A stretch of 16,402 nucleotides of DNA from JBBQKF01 sp038326615 (GCA_038326615.1 JBBQKF010000070.1:1-16402), one strand, 5' to 3'. Shown: positions 1 to 8,239, numbered from the stretch's first letter. The notes: a model not told the origin generated them from the letters alone. Numbers and translations are program-made.

Positions 1-290
1 TTTTTGAAAAAAATTAATTGAAGATTAATCAAGAAGTAGATGTTATTACTTGTAGCTAACAAGGAAAAGTTTCTGATAAAATTAATTTGAAAGCTATTAA
101 AAATGAGCTGAAAGTTATGATATAAAAAGTTGAAAAATCGCGATAAAGAAGAATTGCAAATGGCCGACAAGAAGGTATATGAACTGTTGTAAAGGACTGA
201 CACAAATGTAAAAGCGTAATTGATGATTATTTCTGAGAAAAAGGCTGATAAAAAAACCGAGAAAAAGCCGATAAAAAAATGGATGACTAA
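1..290 (+). pseudogene. Decayed C-terminal part of an unidentified Lys-rich protein gene
   Basis: No intact gene is present before position 417, but the first 290 bases look like broken coding sequence. Protein-like stretches run in one frame from about 60 to 122 (reading QGKVSDKINLKAIKNELKV) and in another from about 142 (reading DKEELQMADKKVYELL). They are interrupted by stops at 57, 123, 190 and 217. A charged tail follows, with two 24-nt tandem near-repeats at 235-258 and 259-282 encoding EKKADKK-type sequence. In the second repeat one G appears lost; restoring it gives a clean reading to a TAA at 288-290. I cannot name the parent family. A 47-codon open frame at 223-366 crosses this tail but has no ribosome site and is probably not a gene. 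Chance reading in AT-rich DNA is the main alternative. Confidence 0.4.
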
Positions 291-401
291 TCTTAAAAGC
301 TGTGGTAAAATATTTAAAAATAAATTCAAATTAATATATTTTCTGCTTTTGATAATTTATTGGTAAATAAATCGGTACGTAAGATTGTTTTGGTACAATT
401 T

Positions 402-408
402 GGAAGGA
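402..408 (+). promoter_or_regulatory. Ribosome binding site fixing the start of the c-di-GMP enzyme
   Basis: GGAAGGA sits 8 nt before the ATG at 417. The same frame can be read from a TTG at 360, but that codon has no ribosome site in front of it, so 417 is preferred. I found no convincing promoter between 290 and 400. Confidence 0.7.
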
Positions 409-416
409 CACTTTTC

Positions 417-3095
417 ATGAATAATCAAACAGGCAAAGAAACTGGAGTAGAAACTGGTAAAGAAAAACATGAAACTGTTGTTAATATAGAGCCATTAAAT
501 ATAAGCAAGAGGCCAGTTGAAAATTCAAGATTGCAGTTAAGAAATATAATATTTGAAAAATTGTTAACTAATCGAAATCGCAAAATCGTTTTTATTCTAT
601 TATCCATAATAACATTTGCATTTAGTCCTTTTTATATTGTTCATTCATTCAATATTGGCGGGTTTATAGAGGGGTTTTTCACTTCGGTTCTATTTGCACT
701 TTTTCTCATACTGATAATTACATGCTATTTCCTATTTGATTATAATGATAAATTAAGAAATACAAGAAAAATGTACCAAGAAAGTGAGAAAAACAACTTT
801 CATATTTCAGAAAACGCAGTTGAAATGATATCAAGACATTCACTTGATGGGAAATATCTTTATGTCTCACCATCTTGCAAATACCTTCTTGGCTATGAAC
901 CAGAAGAACTTATAGGCGTTGATCCTTATGAGCTATTTCATCCGGATAGTATTGAAAGTATAAGACAAACACATTCAAATATTCTTAATAAACCAGACAT
1001 AGATATTTCAACATACAAAATCAGACGAAAAGATGGAAAATACATTTGGGTTGAAACATCAAACAAAACTATCAATGATTTAGCGACGAATCAACCAGTG
1101 GAAATTCTTTGTGTTTCACGCGATATTACATATAAGAAAGAAGAGAATGAAATTCTAGAGAAAATGATTGAATTTGCAGAAGAACTTCAAAAGCCAATGT
1201 CGAAATCATTGAAGTTCGACAAAATATTAGAAAATCTACTTTATTTATCTCAAGCGAAAGTTGGCGCTCTTACATTGATAGACGAAGAGTCTGGAAAATT
1301 TAAGACGCAAGCAGTAATCGGAATTGACGCGCATATAACAAATCTGAGTAAAATTCTTGGATTCAATCTTATTGGTTATGAGTGGGGCAGTTACAACGCT
1401 AACAATGAATTACTCGGTGATAGAATAATGACTCATTTTGCAACTTTAAGTGAATTAATATATCCTTTGCTATCTATGAAGATTTCTCATGCAGTTGAAT
1501 CTATACTTAATATCGGAAGCTGTACAGTTATAAAAATTATGTCTGAGGGCAAAATGATTGGTGACTTCACTCTTGTAATGCCGAAAGGCAAGTTGTTTAA
1601 AAATGATAATTTTGTCGAAATATATTCAAGGCAAATAGACCTTTACATTAGTCGAATGTTCGCTGAAGGAAGGCTTATTTCGAGCGAACAAAGGCTTCTT
1701 TCGGCGCAAAGCATTGCACATTTAGGTAATTGGGATTTGAAACTTTCGGATAAAACGATTTGGGCATCAATTGAAGCATACAAAATATATGGACTTGAAC
1801 CTGGAGATGGAACAATTTCGTTAGAAAAAGTACAAAATTTGGTGTCCAAAGAATACCGAGAGAGCTTAGATCGTGCACTCGTAATGCTTATAAAAAATGG
1901 CCATAATTACGACGAGAAATTTAAAATATTTAAAAAAGATACCGGTGAAGAAAGATTTGTGCAAGAAAGGGCATATCTTGTAAAGGATTCAGATGGGAAA
2001 CCTATTTATGTTAAAGGAACGTTACAGGATATAACTGAATTCAAAAAAGCCGAGACTGAGATTGAATTTCTTAGTTTTCACGATCAGCTTACGGGTCTTT
2101 TCAATAGAAGATATTATGATTCAGAGCTGATTGCATTGGATAACAAGCATAACTTGCCACTTACTATTGTAATGGGGGATCTTAATGGGCTAAAACTTGT
2201 AAACGATTCATTCGGGCATACAATAGGTGATGAACTTCTTGTTAGAGTTGCAAGGGTCATGAAATCCTGTTGCCGCGATAATGACATTATTGCAAGAATT
2301 GGTGGTGACGAATTTGTTATTCTTATGCCTAATACAGATTTTGTTGCCGCCGAAACGATTATTTCGAAAATGATAGAACTTTCTTCTCAAGAGAAGGTAG
2401 GAGCAATTGGCCTTTCGATTTCTTTTGGGTTTGAGACAAAAGTGAGTGAAACTCAGAAATTTCAAGATGTTTTTAAAGATACTGAAGACAAAATGTACAG
2501 AAACAAATTATGCGAAAGCACAAGCAACCGTAACAAAACAATTGATTTGATATTAAGCACTCTTTACGAGAAAAATCCAAGGGAAATGTTGCATTCAAAA
2601 AGAGTTGCAGAAATATGTGCTTTAATTGCAGATAACATGAAGCTGACTAAAGATGAGGTAAAACAAGTTTATACCGCCGGGCTTATGCATGATATAGGGA
2701 AAATTGGAATCGATGAGAAAATTCTAAACAAGCCTAAAAATCTTGTAATAGATGAGTGGAAAGACATTGAAAGACACACTGAAATTGGTTATAGAATACT
2801 GAGTTCCGTAAATGAATTTTCTGAAATTGCAGAACATGTCCTTTCACATCACGAAAGAATTGATGGTAAAGGATATCCACGAGGACTTAAAGGTGAAGAA
2901 ATTTCATTACACGCAAAGATTATAGCTGTTGCCGATGCTTTTGATGCAATGACATGTGACAGACCTTATAGAGAGATAATGACTGAATCTCAAGCAATTG
3001 AAGAAATAATAAAATATCGGGGAACTCAGTTTGATAATAAAGTAGTTGATTCATTTCTCGAGTGTGCATCACAGGGTAGACTTCAAATTTGTTAG
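417..3095 (+). CDS. Membrane-bound PAS/GAF sensor with GGDEF and HD-GYP domains (cyclic-di-GMP turnover)
   Basis: The 892-residue protein should make and break cyclic-di-GMP in response to a sensed signal. Domains in order: two membrane segments (about 57-78 and 86-108), a PAS domain (about 130-240), a GAF-like domain (about 255-415), a second PAS (about 430-541), a GGDEF domain (about 552-700) and an HD-GYP domain (about 710-892). The GGDEF signature is intact at 629-633. An RxxD inhibitory site (RDND, 620-623) lies exactly five residues upstream, so feedback by the product is likely. The HD pair is H758-D759 and GYP is at 819-821, within an HERIDGKGYP stretch. Both catalytic domains look competent, so it may be a two-way enzyme whose net direction is set by the sensors; this is inferred. 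The ligand is unknown. It is monocistronic and its stop is followed within 15 nt by a palindromic repeat. Confidence 0.93.
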   Translation: MNNQTGKETGVETGKEKHETVVNIEPLNISKRPVENSRLQLRNIIFEKLLTNRNRKIVFILLSIITFAFSPFYIVHSFNIGGFIEGFFTSVLFALFLILIITCYFLFDYNDKLRNTRKMYQESEKNNFHISENAVEMISRHSLDGKYLYVSPSCKYLLGYEPEELIGVDPYELFHPDSIESIRQTHSNILNKPDIDISTYKIRRKDGKYIWVETSNKTINDLATNQPVEILCVSRDITYKKEENEILEKMIEFAEELQKPMSKSLKFDKILENLLYLSQAKVGALTLIDEESGKFKTQAVIGIDAHITNLSKILGFNLIGYEWGSYNANNELLGDRIMTHFATLSELIYPLLSMKISHAVESILNIGSCTVIKIMSEGKMIGDFTLVMPKGKLFKNDNFVEIYSRQIDLYISRMFAEGRLISSEQRLLSAQSIAHLGNWDLKLSDKTIWASIEAYKIYGLEPGDGTISLEKVQNLVSKEYRESLDRALVMLIKNGHNYDEKFKIFKKDTGEERFVQERAYLVKDSDGKPIYVKGTLQDITEFKKAETEIEFLSFHDQLTGLFNRRYYDSELIALDNKHNLPLTIVMGDLNGLKLVNDSFGHTIGDELLVRVARVMKSCCRDNDIIARIGGDEFVILMPNTDFVAAETIISKMIELSSQEKVGAIGLSISFGFETKVSETQKFQDVFKDTEDKMYRNKLCESTSNRNKTIDLILSTLYEKNPREMLHSKRVAEICALIADNMKLTKDEVKQVYTAGLMHDIGKIGIDEKILNKPKNLVIDEWKDIERHTEIGYRILSSVNEFSEIAEHVLSHHERIDGKGYPRGLKGEEISLHAKIIAVADAFDAMTCDRPYREIMTESQAIEEIIKYRGTQFDNKVVDSFLECASQGRLQIC

Positions 3096-3108
3096 TCCAA
3101 TAAATTTC

Positions 3109-3177
3109 GAACACAGAGGGGACGGTTCCTGTTGTGTTAATCGAACACAACAGAAACCGTCCCCTCTCTGTGTGTTC
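3109..3177. repeat. Long palindrome: two inverted units of the GGAACCGTCCCC repeat
   Basis: The left arm at 3109-3138 and the right arm at 3144-3177 are inverted copies separated by the loop AATCG. They differ by one mismatch and a 4-nt indel near the outer end. Each arm carries the core GGAACCGTCCCC (or its one-mismatch variant) and CTGTGT-type ends. The palindrome fills almost the whole gap between two convergent genes, starting 13 nt after one stop and ending directly against the other stop codon at 3178-3180. It would fold into a very stable hairpin on both strands and could end transcription from either side, but there is no clear T tract, so a terminator role is only inferred. Confidence 0.9.
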
Positions 3178-5754
3178 TTAGCCGACGACGAAATCTTCAC
3201 TATTTATAACGCGATCGCCAAAGCCGAAGGATGAAGAATCCTGAGCGCGTATTGTGAAACGATAAACGCCGGCTTTTCTTGGAACCCATATTACAGAAGG
3301 GTCATAGGAAAAATCGCGGATTGTAATATTTCCCATAAAAGCGTCCCAGACCTCGAAACGGTAGAGGACATTTTCGTTTGTCGTGGTAAAACCCTCAATT
3401 CCTGAGACGTTTGCTGTAATTTCTATGGATTCTCTGGCAAGGGCTGGATTTATTGTGGAATTATCAACATAGCTATTTAGCGATGTAGTATAAGATAAAT
3501 CGCCGACATCAACGCCCCCAGAAACGAGGAAATTATAGCTGCGCTGATCTTCGTAACTTTGGGCATCTATTCCGCGAATACGAACGAGGATAGAATAGTT
3601 GCCTGGTGCAAAAGGTCGCCACGAAAGGCTTGAGCTCGTGTTCCAAGACTTAATTTCGCGGTAACCGTTTTGGTCAAGCCGATAAAAGGAATATAGGTAG
3701 GATGAAGATGGCGAGGGGGAAGTTTTTGATAAAGGAGTGATGCCGTCGCCCATAAGGCCTGTGCCTATAGCATTGAAAGTTACTTGATCGCCGGAGGCAA
3801 TTGTGAGACGAGAAGATCCGTTATTGAAAGAGGGGTTTTCTATAGCGCTAAAACCTGTACTTGAACCGTTGACTTTAATATCACAAGAGTTAATTGATGC
3901 GAATCCTGAATATGAACTATTTGATTTTCGACTCACCGTAATCCATTTGAGAATTCCATCATCGTATGAAGAGTGGGCGCTGTGTGAAACATAGGTTTGC
4001 AGGAGGTAGATTCCTGGAGATGTTATTTGGCGGGTAAACTGTTTGTTTGAGCTGTATTGTTGTGTCATTATAGGGGGTTGCCACATCTCGCTGATTAGAA
4101 ATTTGAAGCGTGGGTCATTGCCGATTGAACCGGAGGTTTTGCCTGTAAGATTTAATGCGAAATAATCGCCCGTCTGCATTGATTTTTTGTCGCCAAATGA
4201 GGGCTCTGAAATAAGTGAAAAAGGTGTGTCTGCGGCAGGGATTGAAAGCGCGAATTCGTGTTCTGAAAAGTTTTGTAATGGATCTTGAAATGTATACGCA
4301 CGAACTTTAATTGTGTACATTGCACCGGTTGATGGTATTGCTAAGGTGCATGTATCTGATGCCGAATTTTGCAGGGTGAACCAGCCTTCAGGGGTTGTTT
4401 CATCGCCTATTGCTGTTATTCCTGACCGCATGAAATGATAATACAACGTATCGGTTTCACTTAGAGTTGAGGATGTTATCATGCGAATTGAAACAGTACT
4501 TTGGATTAGATTTCGCTTGATGAAAAATGTTTTGGACAAGACTGGTTGGCCGTCTATTGTTATGCCTTTGATGGCGACAGTTCCGGATATGGTTGCGACG
4601 GTCGCGCGTTCTTGCAAGAGCATTCCGCCAGTGCTGCCGATGATGCGAACGTAAACTTGATAGCGACCGTCGGATGTCCAATTGGCGGCAGGGACGTCGT
4701 ACACAAAGTGGCAAACGCCGTCCGCTCCGGCACTTACTCTGCTCATGTCGTCGAAGAACTTTGCCGGAGCCCAGAACATATCGTTCTGGCTGCCGTTTCC
4801 CGTGCCGCTTCCCGCACTGCTGCTTCCCGTGCCGCCTCCCGTGCTCGTTCCGGTTCCTTCGCCTCCTGCTCCACCGAAAATACTTGCGCCCTCGGGGTTT
4901 TGTTCATACGTCCAGACCTGAAACTTCTCGCCAGATTTTAATCCTGCGACATCGACAAGAATCTGATTTGACAAAACAGATGAGATATCCACACTCAATG
5001 GAACGTCAACAGGTACATCCGTTGGTGCAGGGGTTTCATAAGTAGAGTACGAAATGGACGTGAAGGAAACCCCCGCAGCTGTTGTAACATTTGAGCCACC
5101 AAGTCCGAAAAGGCCGATCTCGTTGAAGGTGGCAGGAATTGAAGCTTTCGTAACAGTGTATTTTAAAACATCATTAATAAATATTTGGATTTGAGAAGAT
5201 GTAACATCAATTTCGAATGTAAAGACGGCCCCTGCAGCAATTCCGCCCGGAACTAGTGTCGACCAATAAATATAATTGCTACCAACTCCGTTCCAATTAA
5301 TGCTTCCAAACTGATTTATTTCAAGACCAGTGCTTTTAATATCAACAACAAAAGCCGACGAAGATATTGGGCTTGCGTCAGTGTTCTTGTTGCCAACAAT
5401 AATTTTGGGATAATATGGAGAAGAGATAGAAGATGGTTTAGTTGTTGTGAATTTTACTTTGTAATTGGTAAAAGAAGTGATAGCCTGAGATGTGGTCTGA
5501 TACTTTCCAAAAGATGTAAATGAATAGATAGTTGCCTCTCCGGGTTTTGACCCTTTGCCAGTATAAACAACGCTATTGCCAACGTTAGATTGTGCCCATG
5601 AACCTATTCCGTTAAAAAATGTGCTTTGCGGTGATGCAACAATGGACCAATCAGACCAGACTTCACCAACTGCTGATGTTTTATTTGGCAATCCTACAAA
5701 AACCGACAGGAACAAACAAAAAATAATAAAAATACCCAAAACCCTTTTCTCCAT
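3178..5754 (-). CDS. Secreted multi-domain surface protein, lectin-like N-terminus plus repeated beta modules
   Basis: The 858-residue protein has a clear signal peptide: positive MEKR, a hydrophobic stretch, and a likely cut after TSA at residue 28. Residues about 35-235 resemble a concanavalin/laminin-G type jelly-roll, with alternating strands and aromatic/Gly motifs. A Pro-rich linker (TPAPTDVPVDVP) follows. The rest looks like about five tandem beta-sandwich modules, each ending in a pattern such as PGxYxxxVR. They resemble Y_Y_Y (triple tyrosine) or Ig-like extracellular modules. The first module is split by a Gly/Ser/Thr-rich insertion at about 288-326, whose DNA is visibly more GC-rich than its surroundings. 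No LPXTG sorting signal, C-terminal membrane segment or catalytic motif is seen, so it is probably secreted or loosely wall-bound. The ATG is supported by GAGGAT 6 nt upstream (5761-5766, minus strand). The function is unknown; carbohydrate or surface binding is a guess. Confidence 0.85.
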   Translation of the reverse strand: MEKRVLGIFIIFCLFLSVFVGLPNKTSAVGEVWSDWSIVASPQSTFFNGIGSWAQSNVGNSVVYTGKGSKPGEATIYSFTSFGKYQTTSQAITSFTNYKVKFTTTKPSSISSPYYPKIIVGNKNTDASPISSSAFVVDIKSTGLEINQFGSINWNGVGSNYIYWSTLVPGGIAAGAVFTFEIDVTSSQIQIFINDVLKYTVTKASIPATFNEIGLFGLGGSNVTTAAGVSFTSISYSTYETPAPTDVPVDVPLSVDISSVLSNQILVDVAGLKSGEKFQVWTYEQNPEGASIFGGAGGEGTGTSTGGGTGSSSAGSGTGNGSQNDMFWAPAKFFDDMSRVSAGADGVCHFVYDVPAANWTSDGRYQVYVRIIGSTGGMLLQERATVATISGTVAIKGITIDGQPVLSKTFFIKRNLIQSTVSIRMITSSTLSETDTLYYHFMRSGITAIGDETTPEGWFTLQNSASDTCTLAIPSTGAMYTIKVRAYTFQDPLQNFSEHEFALSIPAADTPFSLISEPSFGDKKSMQTGDYFALNLTGKTSGSIGNDPRFKFLISEMWQPPIMTQQYSSNKQFTRQITSPGIYLLQTYVSHSAHSSYDDGILKWITVSRKSNSSYSGFASINSCDIKVNGSSTGFSAIENPSFNNGSSRLTIASGDQVTFNAIGTGLMGDGITPLSKTSPSPSSSYLYSFYRLDQNGYREIKSWNTSSSLSWRPFAPGNYSILVRIRGIDAQSYEDQRSYNFLVSGGVDVGDLSYTTSLNSYVDNSTINPALARESIEITANVSGIEGFTTTNENVLYRFEVWDAFMGNITIRDFSYDPSVIWVPRKAGVYRFTIRAQDSSSFGFGDRVINSEDFVVG

Positions 5755-5846
5755 GACTTAATCCTCATTTCTTTTAAAAATTTGTTTTGCCCTTAATGGG
5801 AAATTAACTATTAATTAGGAACGATGTGAAAGAATATTTTGTTTAT

Positions 5847-5950
5847 CATAAAATAGGTTGTTATACCCGGGAATATAGGAATGAGAACAATACTAGGAAC
5901 ATTTCGCTTAGCATAAAATAGGTTGTTATAACCGGGAATATAGGGTTGAG
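5847..5950. repeat. 39-bp imperfect direct repeat in the intergenic region
   Basis: Copies at 5847-5885 and 5912-5950 match at 36 of 39 positions and start 65 bp apart. Both begin CATAAAATAGGTTGTTATA. A shorter match, TAGGAAC, precedes each copy (5816 and 5894), suggesting a longer unit that has since diverged. It lies upstream of the minus-strand surface-protein gene (start 5754) and so could affect that promoter, but no clear promoter was found. The rest of 5755-6102 holds nothing I can identify: no convincing gene on either strand and no RNA gene. Confidence 0.8.
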
Positions 5951-6102
5951 GAAGCCTTTGTAGTTTTCTAATGCCTAATGCTCGTATACTAAAGGGATTA
6001 CTATTCAGGTTAATAATCGATGATATCCGTAATAAAAACACGTCCACAGTTATGGTATCATAAGAAATACAAAGTGTAAACAAAAACCTACAAAAATCTA
6101 TA

Positions 6103-6170
6103 GAACAAAGAGGGGGACGGTTCCCTCTGTGTTCTTTTAGCACAGAAGGAACCGTCCCCTCTGTGCTGTT
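6103..6170. repeat. Palindrome: second inverted pair of the GGAACCGTCCCC repeat
   Basis: The left arm is at about 6104-6131 and the right arm at about 6141-6170, with a 9-nt loop TTCTTTTAG. Both arms contain the repeat core; the left arm has an extra G and degenerate outer bases. The right arm runs into the first readable codons of a truncated hipB gene, so the element marks the 5' breakpoint of that gene. Confidence 0.88.
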
Positions 6171-6363
6171 GGCTAATATATTAGGTGAATCTGGGGTTAG
6201 TTTTGGTTCGATTAAGAGATTTGAAACAACGGGGGAGATATCTTTGCTGTCGTTGACGAAAATAGCAATTGCACTGGGCTGCGAAGACGAGATTGACGGT
6301 ATTTTTATGAAACGACCTTTTGAATCAATTCAAGAGGTAATAAATGGACAAATCAGGAGATAA
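6163..6363 (+). pseudogene. hipB: 5'-truncated HipB-like HTH antitoxin remnant
   Basis: The frame encodes the second half of an XRE/HipB helix-turn-helix protein. ESGVSFGSIKRFETTGEISLLSLTKIA covers the recognition helix and the helices after it, and LGCEDEIDGIF is the usual tail. The first HTH helices are missing because the sequence changes into a palindromic repeat at about 6163-6170. A GTG at 6163 could nominally start it, but the product would lack half of the DNA-binding fold, so I call it a pseudogene. It ends at TAA 6361-6363, four bases before the hipA start, which is the normal antitoxin-toxin arrangement. AGGAGA at 6355-6360 is the surviving ribosome site for hipA. Confidence 0.75.
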
Positions 6364-6366
6364 TAA

Positions 6367-7049
6367 ATGGATTATGTTAAAACACTGAAAGTTCGATACA
6401 AGGAGAGAACCGTTGGGACAATGGCTCTTTAAAGGCAGAATAGCGGCTTTTGAATATGACAAAGATTGGCTTAGCAGCGGATTTTCTATCAGCCCGATTT
6501 CTTTGCCGCTTGAGCGGAAAGTTTTTATTCCTAAGAATGAAGAAACATTTGATGGAATTCACGGAGCGTTTGCCGATAGGATATTTTGCCACAAAACGGT
6601 TTGACAGAAAAAAGGATGCAAATGGGAATACGCAGAGAATTCATATGATATCTGTCGGCGCACTTTTGGAAACATCGCATCGTTACCCGAATCTTGATTA
6701 CAATGATTTGATGAGGCTTACATTGCATATCACTAGAGATTTTGTCGAAGTTGAGAAGATTTACCGCCAGATGTGTTTTAACGTCTTTGCTCATAATAGG
6801 GATGACCATTCGAAAAACTTCTCGTACCTTTTCGACGAAAGGGAAGCAAAATGGACACTGTCGCCAGCGTATGATCTGACATATAGCTCATCGATTGGTG
6901 GTGAACACGCTACTTCAATAAATGGTAATGGGAAAAATCCTGGGATTGAAGATATTTTAGAAGTTGCAAAAAGAATTGGAATTAAGGAAAGCAAAGCAAA
7001 ATCAATTGCGCAGGAAATAAAGCTATTGACACAAGAAAGGCTTAAATAA
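6367..7049 (+). pseudogene. hipA: HipA-like Ser/Thr kinase toxin, frameshifted and internally deleted
   Basis: Three reading frames together give a shortened HipA. From ATG 6367 the frame reads MDYVKTLKVRYKERTVGTMAL and then stops. The N-terminal domain continues in the next frame from about 6425, reading FKGRIAAFEYDKDWLSSGFSI and on to FDGIHGAFAD. At about 6575 it joins a third frame at GYFATKRFDR, well inside the kinase domain. This implies one frameshift plus a deletion of roughly 100 or more codons, inferred from the usual HipA length of about 400 residues. The lost part should include the P-loop region with the autophosphorylated serine. The catalytic segment HNRDDHSKN and the metal-binding-type PAYDLT remain. 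The product would be inactive. A repeat begins two bases after the final stop. Confidence 0.88.
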
Positions 7050-7050
7050 A

Positions 7051-7110
7051 ACACAGGCGGAACCGTCCCCGCTGTGTCGATAACACAGGTGGAACCGTCC
7101 CCTCTGTGCT
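7051..7110 (+). repeat. Two direct units of the GGAACCGTCCCC repeat, upstream of Wadjet
   Basis: Units at 7051-7077 and 7083-7110 lie head to tail. Each has ACACAG at its left end, the core GGAACCGTCCCC and CTGTGT or CTGTGC at its right end. Unlike the two palindromes further left, the units are in the same orientation. The pair starts two bases after the hipA remnant's stop and ends about 20 bp before the -10 box of the Wadjet operon. Confidence 0.92.
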
Positions 7111-7126
7111 CTGTGCTTCTAAAATG

Positions 7127-7135
7127 TGTTATAAT
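7127..7135 (+). promoter_or_regulatory. Extended -10 promoter of the Wadjet operon
   Basis: TGTTATAAT is a perfect TGn-TATAAT extended -10 element about 35 nt upstream of the jetD start. No good -35 hexamer lies 17 bp upstream; that position (7107-7112) falls at the edge of the second repeat unit. An extended -10 can act without a -35. The ribosome site AAAGGA is at 7151-7156. Confidence 0.65.
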
Positions 7136-7169
7136 GTTTTTAACAATTTGAAAGGAATTAATTTGATAT

Positions 7170-8210
7170 TTGGATATGAATATTGAGAATTTACTTATTG
7201 CATATAAGAAAAAAACAATTCTGGAGAAGGACCTCTTTCGTGAGCATGGACTAGGTTATGAAGAGCATGTCAAAATTGTTAAGGAGCTCGTTGATAATGT
7301 AAGGCTAGAACCTGTTGTCGCCTCCAAATTAAACGGCAGACGCCCTTCGTTGTATAATAAATATCGTATAGTCGAAACCTCCTCAACTGATTATTCATCG
7401 GAAAGGGAGCAAATCAAGCTTCTTCATCCATACTTCAACCACCAGATATATTTTGACAATCCTTCCATCTATTCGAATAACCAATTTGAGATAAATGCTT
7501 TGAGTGATTATTTGTGGAATCATAAAAATGAACTCGAAAGGACGATGTCGATCAATGAGCGTTCATTAAAGATATGGGGCAAGGAAAAATTATTAAAAGA
7601 GCATTATTCCAAGTTATGCAATATTTTTAGTTTCAAAAGCTGGAGCTTGGATAAACTGAATTTCTATGAAACTCCAGAGCCGTTTTTTGAATATATACAT
7701 AAAAGATCAGAAAAAATGAATATTTTGATTGTTGAAAATAAAGATACTTGGTATACTTTGCGAAAAGCAATGACAGAATTTGATTGCAACTTATTCCTCG
7801 ATAAAGAATTCAATGCAATTTTATATGGAGAGGGAAGGAAAATAACTAGACAATCCGGACGTCTTGAAGAATATAAAGATGATATGTTTGCAGGCGATGA
7901 TATTGAATTTTATTATTTCGGCGATCTGGATAATGAGGGAATATCAATTTTCCAAGATCTTGTAAAGGCTAATAAAAATATATCAATTAAGCCATTTATA
8001 ACAGCATACGAATTAATGATAAAATTATCACACGATTGTCATTTGCCTGGGACGAAAGACAAGCGGGTTGTCAAATCCGGGGTTTGCACATTCATAACTT
8101 ATCTGTCTTTAGAATCGCAAAAAAAGCTAACTGAAATTCTCGTAAATGGAGAATACATACCGCAAGAAATCATTAATTATCAAGTTGTAACTGATTATAT
8201 GAAAAAGTGA
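7170..8210 (+). CDS. jetD: JetD, Toprim-type nuclease subunit of Wadjet
   Basis: JetD is the DNA-cleaving subunit, related to the topoisomerase VI A/Spo11 Toprim fold (DUF2220-type). In the 346-residue protein the N-terminal 150 residues are helical/winged-helix-like and bind the partners or DNA in known JetD proteins. The Toprim core follows: ILIVENKDT with the metal-binding Glu at about 189, YGEGRK at about 219-224, and YFGDLDNEG with the DxD pair D252/D254. All expected acidic residues are present, so it should be active. The start is either TTG 7170 or ATG 7176; an in-frame stop at 7164 excludes anything longer. The AAAGGA at 7151-7156 is rather far from both. It is the first gene of the operon, and jetA begins 29 nt after its stop. 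Confidence 0.9.
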   Translation: MDMNIENLLIAYKKKTILEKDLFREHGLGYEEHVKIVKELVDNVRLEPVVASKLNGRRPSLYNKYRIVETSSTDYSSEREQIKLLHPYFNHQIYFDNPSIYSNNQFEINALSDYLWNHKNELERTMSINERSLKIWGKEKLLKEHYSKLCNIFSFKSWSLDKLNFYETPEPFFEYIHKRSEKMNILIVENKDTWYTLRKAMTEFDCNLFLDKEFNAILYGEGRKITRQSGRLEEYKDDMFAGDDIEFYYFGDLDNEGISIFQDLVKANKNISIKPFITAYELMIKLSHDCHLPGTKDKRVVKSGVCTFITYLSLESQKKLTEILVNGEYIPQEIINYQVVTDYMKK

Positions 8211-8239
8211 ATTATGCATCTCGTTGAAAGGATTTAATA

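Noticed and set aside
391..399. TGGTACAAT as the promoter of the c-di-GMP enzyme
   Set aside because: Transcription would start inside or just after the ribosome site at 402-408, and there is no -35 box.
3109..3177. Classical bidirectional rho-independent terminator
   Set aside because: No T tract follows the stem on either strand, and the arms belong to a dispersed repeat family; a terminating effect is possible but not shown.
4546..5045. Several overlapping plus-strand open frames, including Arg/Ala/Pro-rich ones
   Set aside because: They are shadows of the GC-rich Gly/Ser linker of the minus-strand surface protein and have biased, low-complexity translations and no ribosome sites.
5811..6143. 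Minus-strand open frame of 110 codons
   Set aside because: It runs through a palindromic repeat and both copies of the direct repeat, has no ribosome site and no recognisable domain.
7051..7110. Possible start of a CRISPR array
   Set aside because: Only two units about 5 bp apart, with no spacers of usual length and no cas genes; the same unit is dispersed elsewhere in the window.
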